Source of the DNA: an uncultured Flavobacteriales bacterium
GTDB lineage: Bacteria; Bacteroidota; Bacteroidia; Flavobacteriales_E; Vicingaceae
DNA: 37,526 bases
Assembly: GCA_913048175.1 (NCBI GenBank)
Contig: CAJWVX010000014.1
Span: forward strand, 1-37,526
Reading direction: 5' to 3'
Shown: positions 36,672 through 37,526 of the stretch, in pieces
Layout: each line of letters starts with the position of its first letter
How positions within the stretch are numbered: the first letter of the stretch is position 1
Notes under the pieces: generated by a model
Told to the model about the DNA's origin: nothing
The model's database searches: none
Seen by the model: only the letters and a program-made list of their open reading frames with translations
Translations under genes and position numbers: made by a program

Positions 36672-36917
36672 ATTACCCAACAAGCTTTATATTGCATTTA
36701 GGTTGCGAGCAGTTTAGCTTTTTGACAAGTTGGTCAGTTAGCACCATAATTTTTGCTATCAGTTTCTAGCAACTATTTAGCAAGTTGCATCCTTGCTTTG
36801 GGCTTGGTAAGGGTTTACTTCTTTGACAATGTTTTGCTTGGGAAGCCTCACAAAAATTATTACTTTTAAGCGTTCAAGCAACTTTTCAAACGCAACATAC
36901 AGTTGTCATTACCATAC
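36672..36917. repeat. attC-like 246-bp repeat, copy 2
   Basis: Begins with ATTACCCAAC (core of cassette 2) and ends with ATTACCATAC (core of cassette 3, 36908-36917), giving the same 246-bp length as copy 1. Shared blocks: TTGCGAGC at 36703, CCATAATTTTTGCTA at 36744-36758 and the 26-base block at 36846-36871. The inner hairpin is GCAAG/CTTGC (36780-36784, 36792-36796), so both sides have changed together relative to copy 1. Confidence 0.75.
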
Positions 36918-36929
36918 ATACTGCTTTAG

Positions 36930-37406
36930 ATGCCAAGAATTGAAATTCGAACAGAAATTAATGCTGAAAAGGAGATTGTTTTTGATCTTTCCAGAAGTAT
37001 TGATTTGCACAAAATATCCACAGAAAAGACAAATGAGGAAGCAATTTCTGGAATAACAACTGGGTTAATTGGAATGAATGAAAGCGTAACTTGGAGAGCA
37101 AAACATTTCGGATTTTATCAAAACTTGACATCAAAAATTACTGCTTTTGATAGACCTAATTACTTCGCTGATGAAATGTTAAATGGAGCATTTAAAGAAT
37201 TTAAACACGAACACCATTTTACGAGTCTTAATGGAAAAACAATAATGACCGATTATTTCGATTACAAATCACCTCTCGGAATATTAGGAGAATTAGCAGA
37301 TTATTTATTCCTTGAAAATTATATGACTCGCTTATTAGAAGATAGAAATAGAATTATTAAAGAATTTGCGGAATCTGATAACTGGAAAAGTATATTAAAT
37401 AGCTAA
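36930..37406 (+). CDS. SRPBCC family ligand-binding protein (cassette 3)
   Basis: 158 residues, a full-length single START/SRPBCC domain. The first strand is PRIEIRTEINAEKEIVFDLSR; SVTWRAKHFGFYQNLTSKI and YFADEMLNGAFKEFKHEHHF are the central strands; MTDYFDYKSPLGILGELADYL leads into the long C-terminal helix (LLEDRNRIIKEFAE). This matches the SRPBCC proteins common in bacteria as small hydrophobic-ligand binders. No signal peptide, so it is cytoplasmic. An overlapping frame at 36823-37056 is rejected as a shadow. Ligand unknown. Confidence 0.88.
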   Translation: MPRIEIRTEINAEKEIVFDLSRSIDLHKISTEKTNEEAISGITTGLIGMNESVTWRAKHFGFYQNLTSKITAFDRPNYFADEMLNGAFKEFKHEHHFTSLNGKTIMTDYFDYKSPLGILGELADYLFLENYMTRLLEDRNRIIKEFAESDNWKSILNS

Positions 37407-37424
37407 ATAACTTGATGAACTAAC

Positions 37425-37526
37425 GTATGGTAACATTGTGTAAGTTACATGCTCTCTTAACTTAAAGTCTTTGCTTTCTAATGGGTTTTGTAGCGTGTTT
37501 CCCATAATTTTTGCTTGTGCTTTCTT
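37425..37526. repeat. attC-like repeat, copy 3 (cut by the window edge)
   Basis: Begins with GTATGGTAAC, complementary in 9 of 10 bases to the 5' core of cassette 3. CCATAATTTTTGCT at 37502-37515 is the conserved block of copies 1 and 2. About 100 of an expected ~246 bases are visible. Confidence 0.65.

Larger units (their letters stand above)
34730..37526. mobile_element. Candidate gene-cassette array (integron-like, no integrase seen)
   Basis: Three unrelated plus-strand genes follow each other, each bracketed by a short inverted core specific to that gene. The cores are TTGTTAGCAAA/TTTGCTAACAA, GTTGGGCAAT/ATTACCCAAC and ATTACCATAC/GTATGGTAAC. The spaces between genes are two diverged copies of one 246-bp non-coding repeat, and a third begins at the edge. 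The second cassette's cores fit GTTRRRY and RYYYAAC, the integron attC core pattern. The array probably continues to the right. Integron kinship is an inference. Confidence 0.5.

Noticed and set aside
36823-37056. Open frame of 77 codons overlapping the start of the SRPBCC gene
   Set aside because: The sequence has no domain-like pattern, and the SRPBCC frame clearly codes for a known fold.
35652-37526. The repeats as a CRISPR array
   Set aside because: Copies are 246 bp, diverged and separated by whole genes; there are no short identical repeats or spacers and no cas genes.
34700-37526. Insertion sequence or transposon with terminal inverted repeats
   Set aside because: No transposase is encoded, and the inverted ends differ from gene to gene rather than being shared.

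Overview
The window is AT-rich chromosomal DNA that looks like a member of the Bacteroidota, probably Flavobacteriia or a close relative. The signs are promoter -7 boxes of the TAnnTTTG type, almost no Shine-Dalgarno sequences, the DUF3822-rsmD gene pair, a Wzc-type tyrosine kinase with a Gly-Tyr tail, and a MATE / di-haem peroxidase lipoprotein neighbourhood. The taxon is inferred from gene content and style; no database search was possible.

Positions 1-26848 are a Wzx/Wzy-type surface polysaccharide (capsule, O-antigen or exopolysaccharide) locus that continues beyond the left edge. Minus-strand blocks are: a bi-domain dehydrogenase (cut by the window edge) with an asparagine synthetase (1-3736); a GT4, a Wzy-like polymerase/ligase and a sugar formyltransferase (5120-8521); a tight nine-gene run of GT4, asnB, GT4, methyltransferase, GT2, hexapeptide acyltransferase, GT-A protein and NAD-dependent epimerase (9256-17502, many genes overlapping by 1 or 4 bp); a single GT4 (18444-19589); and the Wzx-like flippase with the Wzc-like co-polymerase kinase (23109-26848). 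Plus-strand genes lie between them: a decayed transglutaminase-like pseudogene, a PIG-L deacetylase, two methyltransferases, and an MBOAT acyltransferase with its SGNH partner. The gene set implies a heavily decorated glycan: amidation, N-deacetylation followed by N-formylation, O-acetylation and O-methylation. No outer-membrane exporter (Wza) and no initiating sugar-phosphate transferase are seen here, so the locus is incomplete.

Positions 26898-34326 look like core genome: an OmpA-family protein, a RecD-like helicase, a small membrane protein of unknown function, DUF3822, rsmD, a MATE transporter and a di-haem cytochrome c peroxidase lipoprotein.

Positions 34700-37526 form the most unusual part. 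Three unrelated single genes (a secreted protein with a Ca-binding-like motif, a lipoprotein with two Tudor/SH3-like repeats, and an SRPBCC protein) each lie between short cassette-specific inverted core sequences. Two diverged non-coding repeats of 246 bp separate them, and a third repeat starts at the right edge. The layout resembles integron gene cassettes with unusually long attC-like sites, but no integrase is present in the window. A hairpin inside the repeat is preserved by compensatory changes between the two copies.

No tRNA, rRNA, CRISPR array, insertion sequence or recognisable transposase or integrase was seen.
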